44,922 nucleotides of DNA, from contig JBCDLC010000026.1 of the NCBI GenBank assembly GCA_038745855.1, forward strand, positions 1 through 44,922, written 5' to 3'. A program made the translations under genes and the position numbers. The DNA is from UBA5336 sp038745855 (GTDB lineage Bacteria; Pseudomonadota; Alphaproteobacteria; Caulobacterales; Hyphomonadaceae). Shown one piece after another: positions 25,925-35,564 of this stretch. Under the pieces are notes generated by a model, which was not told the DNA's origin, searched no databases, and was given only the letters and a program-made list of their open reading frames with translations. Position 1 is the stretch's first letter, and each line of letters opens with the position of its first letter.

Positions 25925-26932
25925 ATGTCGGTGAGTTCTCAAGTGGATCACGAGCTGGAACTGGTGACACTTGCTGCCTGGGCAAACGTATCCGCCAGCG
26001 AATTGTCAGCACGGGCCGAGGCGCAGGGCATTCCCAATCTGGTAGTACCGATATCCGAAGACGTTGAGCCGCTTGGCGAACTGCTTCTCCAGCTCGAAAC
26101 AACGGTTTCCATGGTTTTTCCGGCCTGGCTACCAGAAGCCGAAGGGATCACGTCACCCGGCGGGGCCGGCCTGGCTGCGCTGGAAACGCTCGCACGTGTT
26201 GAAGCGGGCCGCTCAAACCTGTTCGGGCCCTATCTGATCGCCATGGCGACCCACGCGCTCACGCGATCTCCGGGAGAAGCAAAAGACGCGTTCGCGCCGG
26301 AGATCCGGCTCCGGGAATGCCACAAACTGTTCCTGCGAGCCTATGGCGCGATGAAGGCGGCAATCATCATCGAGCTTTCGCCGGGACTGTCCCCGGGCCG
26401 TCTCGGGGAGGTCCAGCAAGCCGCGTTTTTCGTTGCGGCCCAGGGTGGGTTCCGCGTCTGGCTGACTGGCGCCGGGCTGGGCGCCCTCGAACGCATTCCC
26501 CAGCACACGACGAAGAAGCTCGCAGGCGTTCCGGAACCATCTGTGTTGCCGGTTCCTGCCCAGCCACACTTCACTCCGATTTCAGGGAAACCGCACCCAC
26601 TGAGCGAGACCGAAAACCGGATGGAAGCGTTTCTCTGCCAATGGGATTGGGCGCCGGGCCGGGCGTGGAATGCCAGCTGGTCAGAAGGACCGCTGTCCAA
26701 TCCTGTGACGGTGGACCTGATCTGGGCGGCAGAGCGGCTGGTTGTGGAATTCGATGGAGCTGATCACCTCGCCCACGAGAAGTACCTGCGCGACCGCCAA
26801 CGCGACCGGGCCTTGCAGGCGGCAGGTTTTGCCGTGTTGCGCTTCACGAATGAGGAAATCGCCGACGATCTCGCCGAGCGAGCTTCCGAAATCGAGCGAT
26901 TCCTGCGACGAGCGCGGTCAGAGAATTCATGA
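25925..26932 (+). CDS. DUF559-type nuclease protein
   Basis: A 335-residue protein. Residues about 1-215 are an unassigned, mostly helical region. The C-terminal 110 residues carry a PD-(D/E)XK-like DUF559/Vsr-like fold: VTVDLIWAAERLVVEFDGADH, then RDRQRDRALQAAGFAVLRFTNEEI. Asp and Glu in VDLIW and VEFDG are the likely metal ligands. Its stop overlaps an upstream ATG of the winged-helix gene, and the ATPase gene follows. The trio has the look of a defence or DNA-processing cassette. Unlike its partners, this gene is intact. Confidence 0.75.
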   Translation: MSVSSQVDHELELVTLAAWANVSASELSARAEAQGIPNLVVPISEDVEPLGELLLQLETTVSMVFPAWLPEAEGITSPGGAGLAALETLARVEAGRSNLFGPYLIAMATHALTRSPGEAKDAFAPEIRLRECHKLFLRAYGAMKAAIIIELSPGLSPGRLGEVQQAAFFVAAQGGFRVWLTGAGLGALERIPQHTTKKLAGVPEPSVLPVPAQPHFTPISGKPHPLSETENRMEAFLCQWDWAPGRAWNASWSEGPLSNPVTVDLIWAAERLVVEFDGADHLAHEKYLRDRQRDRALQAAGFAVLRFTNEEIADDLAERASEIERFLRRARSENS

Positions 26933-26943
26933 TGGAGGGGCCG

Positions 26944-27566
26944 ATGGCTTATGGAATTCGCGAACGCGCCGTGATGATCGCTCTGGCGGCACTTGGCGGT
27001 GAAGCCTCGAATACGGTTCTCGCGACGACGTACCGGCTGGACCTTCCTAAGAAGTATCGGGACAGGCTAAACGCGGACGGGTTGATCGAAAGCCAGAAGG
27101 GAAGTCGAAGCTTCACCCACGCCCTGACAGACAAAGGGTGGGCTCACGTGGAAACCGAAATGGCCGCCGAGGTGCCGGCGCGTTCTGGCTCCGCAGCAGG
27201 CGCGCTCTTTGCGCTACTTGCGGGGCTAAAACCAGCCGCCACGCGCGCTGGTGGTCTTAAAGGGTTTTGGCTGGCGCAGGTGCAGTGTCCCCGCAGCCTC
27301 CCACCCAAGGCGACCTCCGGGATCAGATCCGTTCCGCCTATCGTGCCCTTGCGAAGCGACCCTAGGATTGGGTCATGTTACGCGAGTTTCGTCCCCGCCT
27401 CGGTGGCGCTGCGAAATCCGAAGTCGAGTCGACACTTAAGCGAATGTTCCTCGACAAGGAGATCAATCTCACCTTGAATGACGACCAGGGCTCGCTAGCA
27501 CAATCTGACAGGGACGCCGCAATCCGCATTGCTGCCAATGACATGCACATGCTGAGCATGGGGTAG
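26944..27566 (+). pseudogene. winged-helix protein, broken by frameshift and stop
   Basis: ATG 26944 after GGAGGGG opens a winged-helix protein (MAYGIRERAVMIALAALGG, HALTDKGWAHVETEM). Protein-like sequence stops near 27240-27275. It then resumes in another frame as DLRDQIRSAYRALAKRP. That frame meets TAG at 27363-27365 and continues as DWVMLREFRPRLGG to 27566, ending HMLSMG. So one frameshift and one in-frame stop (a CAG to TAG change would explain it) split an original protein of about 205 residues. The last piece could be made alone from ATG 27375. Confidence 0.65.
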
Positions 27567-27568
27567 AC

Positions 27569-30500
27569 ATGACAGCGGAAATCGAGGCGCTGAACGCAAT
27601 CAGTTTCAAGCCGTACTATACGGCAGCTGACATCTGGCGTGACGACGTCGTTCATGTCGAAGGCATCCATAAACCGGCGTTCGACGAAGTCCACCGCGTA
27701 TTCGGGCTCATGAAGCGCGGGGCGCCCTACACAAACATCGTCGTCGAAGGGGCCTCTGGCACAGGCAAGTCAAATTTCATTGGACAGGTTCGACGCGGCG
27801 TTACGAAGGGTGAAGATGTCTTCGTTCTGATCCAGCTCTCCAGCTCGCGACAATTCTGGCATTCAGTCGCCATTGCATATGCCGATGCCCTGTTTCGCGA
27901 GGGAACTGCGGGCCAAACGCAGTTGCAGTTCATTCTCGATGCGCTCGCAGACAGGCTTTCCATCACGGGCGATAGCAAGGCCGCACTGCTTAGCGGTGAG
28001 ATAGATTCGAACCTGCTCAAAACCGTGCGCCACGGCCTCGTCAAGGCACTCGGCCGGAGCCCATCCGTACGCCCCACCATCGCGACAGCACTGGCTCTGG
28101 TGCTGTTGAACAGTCTGGATCCGCTCCATCAGGATGTCGCCAACGCCATCATTCAGGGTCTCGAAGCCCCCACTGAAGATGGCACCGCCGAGCTTAACCT
28201 TACCCGCCTGCCTCCCCGCGAAGTGGTTAAAGGGTTCGACCGCATCTTCGGTCTTGCGGGCAAGTTTACCCTTGTCGCGATTGACCAACTTGATGGCCTG
28301 ATCGCACTGTCGAAAAACGCCAGCAGCGAAGACGTACAGAGCCTCCTGGACGAGGTTTCAAACGGCTTGATGGACCTTCCAGAGGACAACCCTCAGCACA
28401 CCCTCATTATCCTCTCTTGCCTTCCGCCGACATGGACGCTGATCCGGGAGCGGGGGGTGCAGTCAGCCTGGCAACGTTTCAGCAACCGCCAGCAACTGCG
28501 TCTGATGCCCAATGCGGAAGCCGGCGAGGCGCTGATCGCGTCCTACCTTGCCGCCTCCTACAACCGGGCGGGTTTCACGCCTCCCTATCCGACCTGGCCG
28601 GTCAAGCCATCAGCCTTTACCGAGGCACCGTTCTATTCGCCGCGTGCGCTCATCCAGCTCACCGAGCAGCACATCCGATACTGCCGCGAACGGGGAGCCA
28701 TTACCGAGCTCTCAGATTTCGGCGTGGCGCAGACGGAGAAGGTCGAGGATACGCTTGAAGTCAAACCTGATACCCGTCTCGATGCCCATTTCGAAGCACT
28801 CCGAAAACAGGCCGATGTGTCCGGCATTCTGGGCAAGGACCAAGCCGACCTGCGCTTGCCGCCGCTCCTGAGGGCCGGGCTCGAAGCCTGGATCCAGGAG
28901 CAGGATCACCCGCGCAGCTTCAGCCTTGACGCTCCGCCCGGTCGCAACCCTGCGCTCCATGCGCGCTTGCGCCAGATCGTTGATGCCGACGTCGAGGACG
29001 AGGTGCATTGGTCTTTCCGAGCCGTGGCCCAAGGACAGCCCAATGCCGCCCTCACGCGCCTACGCAGCGCCGTGACAGCGAGCGGGCTCGGTGCGCGGCG
29101 CAGCCTTTTCATTATCCGCAACGAAAGCTGATCACGCGGGGCAAGAACCCGCGAAGTGGTCGGCGAATTCGAGGCCAAGGGCGGGCAGACCGTCAAACTG
29201 CACGAAGACAATTTGCGGACATTCGTGGCGCTCTCGAAGCTGCTGGCCGAAAACCCCAAGGGAATTGCTGGATGGCTACGCGCGGTGAAGCCCGCCAGCG
29301 CAACCTCACTTCTCTCGGCAATTGCGCCGTTACAACACCCACCTCAGCCAACCGATCAGACACCATCTCCTGTAGCGGAAGGGACGCGAGCTAACTCCAC
29401 GACCTCTGATCCCAGGCCCGCCGCACCCGATTACACTTCGGCCGCAGACGAAATCCCGATCGGCCGTTCAGAGGAAACGGGCAAAGCCCTTACCGTGAAG
29501 CTGGAAGACCTGCGCCGCCATGTGGCCCTCTTCGCCGGTTCCGGCTCGGGCAAAACGGTGCTGATCCGTCGCCTCATGGAGGAATGTGCGCTCAAGGGCG
29601 TCTCGTCCATCGTGCTTGACCCGAACAACGACCTCGCGCGCCTTGGCCCGACTTACCCGGCAGCTGGTTCGAGGGCGATGCGGAGCGGGCCGCCGAATAT
29701 CACGACACCGTAGACGTCGCGATCTGGACGCCGAAACTTTCAGCCGGCAGGCCTATCGCTTTCGCGCCGCTTGCTGACCTTGGCGCGGTGGCCGGCGAGC
29801 CCGATGAGTTCGAGATTGCTCTCGACAACACCGTGGCGACCTTGCTGCCCCGCGCAGGGCTGCCGAAGACCGGGGCAAAGCTTGCCCAGGGGCAAGCGGT
29901 GCTGAAACAGGCGCTTCGCGGCTTCATCGAGGTCGGCGGACACGGCCTCGACTCCTTCCTCGAAGTCCTTCGCGCCCTGCCAGACGGCACGAGCCAGCTC
30001 TCCAATGCCGAGAAACTTGCCGCAGACATGGCCGACACGCTCTACGCCGCCGCAGTGAACGACACGCTCTTTGGCGGGGCGGGCACTTCGGTTGATCCGG
30101 GCACTCTGCTGACCCCCGCGGAGGGTAAGCGCGCGCGCGTGTCGGTGATCAGCCTCGCGGGCCTGCCTGCCGATGAACAACGCCAAGGTTTTGTCAGCCA
30201 GCTCCAGATGGCGCTCTTTGCCTGGGTGAAGAAGAATCCTGCTGGCGATAGGCCACTCGGCGGCCTGTTTGTTATGGATGAGGCACAGACCTTCGCGCCT
30301 TCAACCGGTTCGACACCCTGTCTTCACAGTACGCTGGCGCTGGCGTCCCAAGCCCGAAAGTATGGGCTGGGCCTCGTCTTCGCGACCCAGGCACCAAAAG
30401 GGCTCCACAACCGGATTCCCGGCAATGCCACGACACAGTTCTTTGGCTTTCTCAATGCGCCTGTGCAAATCAGTGCGGCCAAGGAAATGGCGCTGGCCAA

Positions 30501-30663
30501 AGGTGGCGACGTCACGGGCATCGCCCAGCTCGGCAAGGGCGAGTTCTTTGCCGCCAGCGACGGCCTAGCTTTCCAAAGGATCAAGAGCCCCCTCTGCCTC
30601 TCCCACCACCCAGCAAGCCCCCTCACCCAGGACGAGATCGTACGCCTGGCCTCGGTTATCTGA
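27569..30663 (+). pseudogene. two-ATPase HerA/DUF87-like protein, broken by a stop and a frameshift
   Basis: The first part (27569-29131, 520 residues) is a P-loop ATPase with Walker A EGASGTGKSN and Walker B TLVAIDQLD. It ends at TGA 29129-29131. The same frame continues at once with REVVGEFEAKGG and a second P-loop, FAGSGSGKTVLIRRL, plus IVLDPNNDLARLG. Near 29640-29660 the coding frame shifts, resuming as SWFEGDAERAAEYHDTVDVA. It continues to VMDEAQTFAPS (Walker B) and ASQARKYGLGLVFATQAPKG, typical of HerA-type DNA translocases. The intact product would be about 1,030 residues. Shorter separate products remain possible. Confidence 0.7.
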
Positions 30664-30872
30664 TGGAGCTCCCGCACCGAAGCTTTTGATGCAGCTCTCG
30701 CTCGCATGATACCGATGCTGGTCCGGACTTCGGCAAAGCCGGTCGTTCCCTTCACCTGCACTTGTTACGATCGCGATGCGGGATTACTGTCAAAAAGACG
30801 GGGGATATGCTTGGTTACGGGCAGGCCGACCGAGGCCGTTAGGAATCTTCCGGTATCGATCGAGGTAGGAGC
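30664..30872 (+). promoter_or_regulatory. leader region of the TIR-kinase operon
   Basis: 209 bases without a gene. The end carries GAGGTAGGAG directly before the TTG start at 30873, a strong ribosome site that supports the unusual start. A promoter must lie here, but I see no box pair good enough to name. Confidence 0.45.
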
Positions 30873-32288
30873 TTGTTCGACGCGTTTCTCAGTCATTCTA
30901 GCCTGGACCGGGGGGATGCGGACAAGGTGTGTGATGCGCTGCGCCAACGGAACCTGCGTGTTTTCTATAGCCATGACTGTATCCAACCGTCTGAGCATTT
31001 TCCGACGGCCTTGAACGCTGGACTGATGTCCAGCAGGTGTCTCGTGCTCCTGGTCTCGGAAGCCTCGATGGCGAGCAATTGGGTTCTCGAGGAGGTCGAT
31101 ACCGCCATTACCCAGAACCTGATTGTGATCCCCGTCTTCCTGGCGCCCGTCGAACTGCAATCGTTTCATCCGATTTCGGTCCACCTGAAGTATCTGCAAC
31201 GCCTGGATCTTTACGGAGACTTTGATCGGGCCGTCGCTAAGCTCATGGACGCCATCGGGGGCGGTGACCGTTTTGGCCAGGCAGGCGAAGCGCCCGTGAA
31301 GAGTTTTGGCGATCACGCAAACCTGCCGGACAAGCCAAAGCCGGCCGTGCCGCCGGCCCAGCCGCAGTCCGGATCGGATCATCAAGGCAAACCCCATCGA
31401 CCATCGAACGCGTCGAAACCGGCCAACTCCACAGCGCGACCCTCCGCCTCAGAGCAACAAACGTCGGTCGGACTGGATGAGCGGCGGATCAAAGCAAGAC
31501 CGGACCGCAGGATCAATCACAAGGCGCTGCTCGAGCGCCTGACCCGCGACGTCGATCGAGGGGACCGAGAGGCGGCCTATCTGCTTAGCCGCCTCTACAG
31601 CACCGGATTGTATGTAGATAAGGATCATGGCCGTGCTGTGCGGTATCTGCAGCTGGCGTCACAAGGGCCCCGGGGCTTGCCAGAAGCTTATCACGATCTG
31701 GCGGACAAGTACCGGTTGGCGAAAGGCGTTGGACGCAATCCGCAAAAAGCCATCGCCTTACTTGAGCAGGCGGCCCAGCGCGGATATGCGCCAGCATTCT
31801 ATCGTCTCGGGCGGATCTACCAGGACGGCGACATCGCCCCGCGAGACCATGCACGCGCCTTTCGCCGTTTCAGCGCCGCCGCGAAGCTGGATTACGCGCC
31901 AGCGCATTTTCGCTTGGCGGAGGCGCAGGTCAGCGGACTCGGAACGGATCAAGATTATGAGAGAGCGTATACCTCTGCTCTGACCGCCGCAGAGAAACAC
32001 TATCCACCGGCCCTGAACCTACTTGGGCGATTTCATCGCAAGGGAATCCACGTTCCACAAAGCGATGAAATGGCATGCGACTGGTACGAAAAGGCAATGC
32101 GGCAGGGCAGTCCGGAAGGGGCGTTCAATCTGGCGTCGATGTACCGCCGGGGACTGGGCCGGCCCAAGGATGAGCTACTGGCGCGGCGTTACTCCGAGGC
32201 AGCATCGAGACTTCTGTCCGGGGCTGACCCCGAACAGGTTTTACGTGAAGCGTCCATGCTTGTGGAAACCGAAGGGGGAGCCCTCTAG
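30873..32288 (+). CDS. TIR-domain protein with Sel1 repeats
   Basis: A 471-residue soluble protein starting at TTG 30873. Residues 1-128 are a TIR domain: FDAFLSHSSLDRGDADKV, a BB-loop region (FYSHDCIQP), and SNWVLEEVD, where Glu74, four after Trp70, matches the catalytic Glu of NAD-cleaving TIRs. Residues 130-215 are a polar Pro/Ser/Lys linker. Residues 225-455 hold about six Sel1/TPR-like repeats (YLLSRLYSTGLYV, FYRLGRIYQDGDI, NLASMYRRGLGR). The C-terminal 90 residues closely resemble the C-terminus of the next kinase. The stop overlaps the kinase GTG by one base. Probable effector of the locus. Confidence 0.88.
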   Translation: MFDAFLSHSSLDRGDADKVCDALRQRNLRVFYSHDCIQPSEHFPTALNAGLMSSRCLVLLVSEASMASNWVLEEVDTAITQNLIVIPVFLAPVELQSFHPISVHLKYLQRLDLYGDFDRAVAKLMDAIGGGDRFGQAGEAPVKSFGDHANLPDKPKPAVPPAQPQSGSDHQGKPHRPSNASKPANSTARPSASEQQTSVGLDERRIKARPDRRINHKALLERLTRDVDRGDREAAYLLSRLYSTGLYVDKDHGRAVRYLQLASQGPRGLPEAYHDLADKYRLAKGVGRNPQKAIALLEQAAQRGYAPAFYRLGRIYQDGDIAPRDHARAFRRFSAAAKLDYAPAHFRLAEAQVSGLGTDQDYERAYTSALTAAEKHYPPALNLLGRFHRKGIHVPQSDEMACDWYEKAMRQGSPEGAFNLASMYRRGLGRPKDELLARRYSEAASRLLSGADPEQVLREASMLVETEGGAL

Positions 32289-33925
32289 TGGTGTCTGGAA
32301 TTGCCCCTTTGCCAAACGGCACCCATCTGGGTGACGAGTTCCGGATCGAACGCATGCTGGGTCGGGGTGGCTTCGGCATCACCTATCTGGTGAAGTCTCT
32401 GAAAGATCTCGACGAACGGGTTCGCGTTGGGGACCGGTGCGTCGTTAAGGAGTTCGCGTTGGCCGATTGCGTGGTTCGCAGCCCCAATGGGATGACGCTT
32501 GAGCCGCTTGGCCGCAACCCAGACGAACAAGACGCCTATTGGCGATTCTTCGACGAACAGCTCGGTAAGTTTGATCTCGAGGCGCGGACTTTGGCAAGGT
32601 TCCGCCACGCCAATATCGTAGAGGTGTTTCTGATCCGAAGCGCCAATCGGACCGCTTACATGGTGATGGAATTCGTCGACGGTCAGCCACTGTCCGCACG
32701 CCAAGCCAAGCTGCTGCGGGACCGGGGGTGTGGCTTGTCCTGGCCCGAATTGCGGCCCATCGCCAAAAACCTTTTGGACGCTCTCGAATACATTCACGCG
32801 CGTGACGTGATCCACCGTGATATCAAGCCCGATAACATTATGCTTAGAGGTGATGGCGATGCGGTGCTGATCGATTTTGGCGGGGCTCGGGCGACGTCGA
32901 GGGCGCGCGGTTCGATGGTTTTCACACCGGGCCTGGCGGCCGGCGAGCAAATCTACAATTATCTGCAGGCGCGGAAACACCAGGGGAAAGCGCCCAATAA
33001 AGCGCTGGCGGATGTGAACGCAACTACGGACATCTATGGCCTCGCAGCCTCGTTCTATATGGCGATGACCGGCACAGCGCCCTATGCCACCAACGAAGAC
33101 ATGCACATTACCGAGCATCGCCCGGCCCTGCGCGAGCATCCTTGGCGCGACCGTCTCCAAATTCCAGACGGCGTCGCCGATGCCATTGATGCAGCGCTGA
33201 ATCTCACCGACGCAAGCGCTCGCCCGCAAACCGTGGGCATTTGGCGTGACCTCTTTCCCGATTTCGCCCGTCGCTCATCGTCTCCCGGACAAGGCCCTAG
33301 ACCGGCCGCCGGGCGGGATCCGGACCAGTTGTTCAATGAGGCCGAAGGACTCCGCTGGCACGCGAAATCGGAACAAGCGATACAACAGTGCCTACAGCTC
33401 TATCGCGAGGCCAGTGAGCACGGTCATGGCCCCGCATTGTATCGCCTCGGCCGGCTTTACCAAGTTGGCGATCTCGTACCGGAGAATATATCCGTCGCGT
33501 TGGAATACTTCCTCCGGGCGGCCGATGCGGGGGATGTCCGCGCGCAGTATCGGGTCGCGGAGCACGACTATCGATGTGGAACAAACGCCGCCGATGCGGA
33601 ACGAGCCTATAGGATGGCCCGTCGCGCGGCCGATGGCGGTCTGGCCGCGGCGATGAACCTGGTCGGCCGGTTCTATCGCCAAGGCGTGCATGTTCCCCAG
33701 AATGATGCGAAGGCCTGTGACTGGTACGAGGCGGCGCTGCGGCATGGTGATGCCGATGGGGCGCAGAACCTCGCTGCAATGTACCGTCGTGGCTTGGGGA
33801 GAAGGCACGATGCCGGGGTCTCCCGATCCTTGACCGAGGCCGCGGATCGGCTCCGCGCCGGTGCCGATCCGCGGGAGGTGCTCAGTGACACACCTCCCTT
33901 CGGTCAAACGAAAGCGACAGGCTAA
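32288..33925 (+). CDS. Ser/Thr protein kinase with C-terminal Sel1 repeats
   Basis: A 545-residue cytoplasmic Hanks-type kinase. It starts at GTG 32288, or 32291, within the TIR stop. It has Gly loop GRGGFG (25-30), Lys54 in VVKEFA, helix-C Glu98, HRDIKPDN with Asp179, and DFG at 196-198. An atypical activation segment (TPGLAAGEQ) replaces APE. All catalytic residues are present. Residues about 345-535 are Sel1 repeats, the last two nearly matching those of the TIR protein (GRFYRQGVHVPQNDAKACDWY). The shared module suggests both proteins dock to the same partner or to each other. Confidence 0.92.
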   Translation: MVSGIAPLPNGTHLGDEFRIERMLGRGGFGITYLVKSLKDLDERVRVGDRCVVKEFALADCVVRSPNGMTLEPLGRNPDEQDAYWRFFDEQLGKFDLEARTLARFRHANIVEVFLIRSANRTAYMVMEFVDGQPLSARQAKLLRDRGCGLSWPELRPIAKNLLDALEYIHARDVIHRDIKPDNIMLRGDGDAVLIDFGGARATSRARGSMVFTPGLAAGEQIYNYLQARKHQGKAPNKALADVNATTDIYGLAASFYMAMTGTAPYATNEDMHITEHRPALREHPWRDRLQIPDGVADAIDAALNLTDASARPQTVGIWRDLFPDFARRSSSPGQGPRPAAGRDPDQLFNEAEGLRWHAKSEQAIQQCLQLYREASEHGHGPALYRLGRLYQVGDLVPENISVALEYFLRAADAGDVRAQYRVAEHDYRCGTNAADAERAYRMARRAADGGLAAAMNLVGRFYRQGVHVPQNDAKACDWYEAALRHGDADGAQNLAAMYRRGLGRRHDAGVSRSLTEAADRLRAGADPREVLSDTPPFGQTKATG

Positions 33926-33928
33926 GCC

Positions 33929-35518
33929 ATGACTGATCAGCAAATTGCTCCGCTTCCCGATGGCCTGGAAATGGGCAACGAGTTTAAAATCGAGCGCAGG
34001 CTCGGTTCTGGTGGTTTCGGGATCACTTATCTCGTTCGAGCCCTCACCAGCATTGATGACCGCATCCAGGCCGGCAGCCTCTATGTCGTAAAAGAATTTG
34101 CCATGGCGGGATATGTTGGCCGGGATCCGGCCGGCACACGTTTGGTTCCGCTGGGTGACGATGACGAGACACGCGAGCGGCACTGGTCTGTATTCTGTCG
34201 CCTGCGTGACAGCTTCCGGCAAGAAGCTTGGACCATGGCCAAATTCCAACATCAAAACATTGTCGAAGTTCTTCTGGTCCGGGAAGCAAACGAAACGGCG
34301 TACATCATCATGGAGTATGTCAACGGCAAGCCGCTCTCGTCCCGCGTCGACGAGCATAAGCAGTCGCGCCGGTTCGGCCTGACCTGGCCTCAACTGGAGC
34401 CGATCGTTCATCAGATGATCGACGCCATGGAATACGTCCACGATCGCAACGTCATCCACCGCGATATCAAGCCCGATAATATCATGCTTCGTGCCAACGG
34501 AGAGGCTGTGCTCATCGATTTCGGTGGCGCCCGAACGACGGAGCGTGCGCGCGGGTCGATGGTGCTGACACCGGGGTTTGCACCGGTGGAGCAATGGCAA
34601 GCGTTTTTCCAGGCGGCTGGGCAGGGCGACACGACCCATGAAGTCGGCCCGGCGACCGACATCTATTCCATGGCGGCGGCATTCTACTATTCGATGACCG
34701 GGCAACCGCCTTACGCGCTAGACGAACGCGGCATCCCGACCGAGCGGCACCCTCCTTTGCTCAGTCATCCTTCACGCGGCGTTCTTGAGCTACCGGATCG
34801 AGCCGCCCAGGCCATTGACTGGGCATTGGACTACAACGATCCAACCAAACGGCCGCAGACAGCGCGGGAGTGGCGGCAGGGCTTTCCCCCTATCGGGATG
34901 AGGGCCGATGAGGGCCCGACACAACCACCCGCCGGCCAACCGCCGGCGCCCGCTGATGGGACCGATAGGCCGGGTCTGACCGCCGTCCTGATTGATCATC
35001 CGGGCGATGGGGATCGCCATTTGGTCCGTGTGGACACCGATCAGAAGAAGGGGGGCCTGTCGACGGTGATCGGCCTGTTCATGGCGGCAATCGCTACCGT
35101 CGCTGCGCTTGGGCTGCTCGGCTACCTTCTCGTGTTCGGCCTGCCGGACGACGACAAGGCGCCGCTGTTTGCCGTACAGTTCGAGATAGATGAGAACTGG
35201 CAATCGCTTGGCGCCGCAGTTGAGAGGGGTCAACCCCTTCTCGGACAAGACTCAATCAGTTCTGATCCAGAGATCAGGCTTGCCGATCTTGCGACCGATG
35301 AGCGGGCCACGACGATTTCCATCGGAAGTTCAGCCCCCTTTCGGATTCGATTCGAGGAAGCTGGGGAGGTGCGCGTAACGCAGGTCTCCGACCCGAGCGA
35401 CTTCCCGAAGCTCAGCATTCGCCAGATTGAGGACGTAGAGGTTCGCGCCGTTGAAGGACGGCTGGATCTGGTGCTGGTCAATTCTGAATTTGCAGATGCG
35501 ATGGCCGAGCGAAATTGA
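33929..35518 (+). CDS. transmembrane Ser/Thr protein kinase
   Basis: A 529-residue kinase, 3 bases after the previous gene and a clear paralogue of it (shared IAPLPDG, FGITYLV, VVKEFAM). It has Gly loop GSGGFG, Lys55, Glu99, HRDIKPDN with Asp179, DFG at 197-199, and TPGFAPVEQW. After a Pro-rich linker a single transmembrane helix spans about 379-404. The last 120 residues would be periplasmic, rich in acidic residues and beta-like, and match no family I know. It is the likely membrane receptor kinase of the system. Confidence 0.92.
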   Translation: MTDQQIAPLPDGLEMGNEFKIERRLGSGGFGITYLVRALTSIDDRIQAGSLYVVKEFAMAGYVGRDPAGTRLVPLGDDDETRERHWSVFCRLRDSFRQEAWTMAKFQHQNIVEVLLVREANETAYIIMEYVNGKPLSSRVDEHKQSRRFGLTWPQLEPIVHQMIDAMEYVHDRNVIHRDIKPDNIMLRANGEAVLIDFGGARTTERARGSMVLTPGFAPVEQWQAFFQAAGQGDTTHEVGPATDIYSMAAAFYYSMTGQPPYALDERGIPTERHPPLLSHPSRGVLELPDRAAQAIDWALDYNDPTKRPQTAREWRQGFPPIGMRADEGPTQPPAGQPPAPADGTDRPGLTAVLIDHPGDGDRHLVRVDTDQKKGGLSTVIGLFMAAIATVAALGLLGYLLVFGLPDDDKAPLFAVQFEIDENWQSLGAAVERGQPLLGQDSISSDPEIRLADLATDERATTISIGSSAPFRIRFEEAGEVRVTQVSDPSDFPKLSIRQIEDVEVRAVEGRLDLVLVNSEFADAMAERN

Positions 35519-35564
35519 CCCGGCCATGCCGCAGGGTCTCAGCCCGGACCCACTAAGCCGCATT

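Noticed and set aside
27240..27280. Programmed ribosomal frameshift in the winged-helix gene
   Set aside because: No slippery heptamer fits the frame, and a second lesion (in-frame TAG) follows, so ordinary decay is simpler.
29129..29131. Stop-codon recoding (TGA read as Sec or Trp)
   Set aside because: There is no SECIS-like element that I can see, many other genes end in TGA, and the same gene carries a frameshift.
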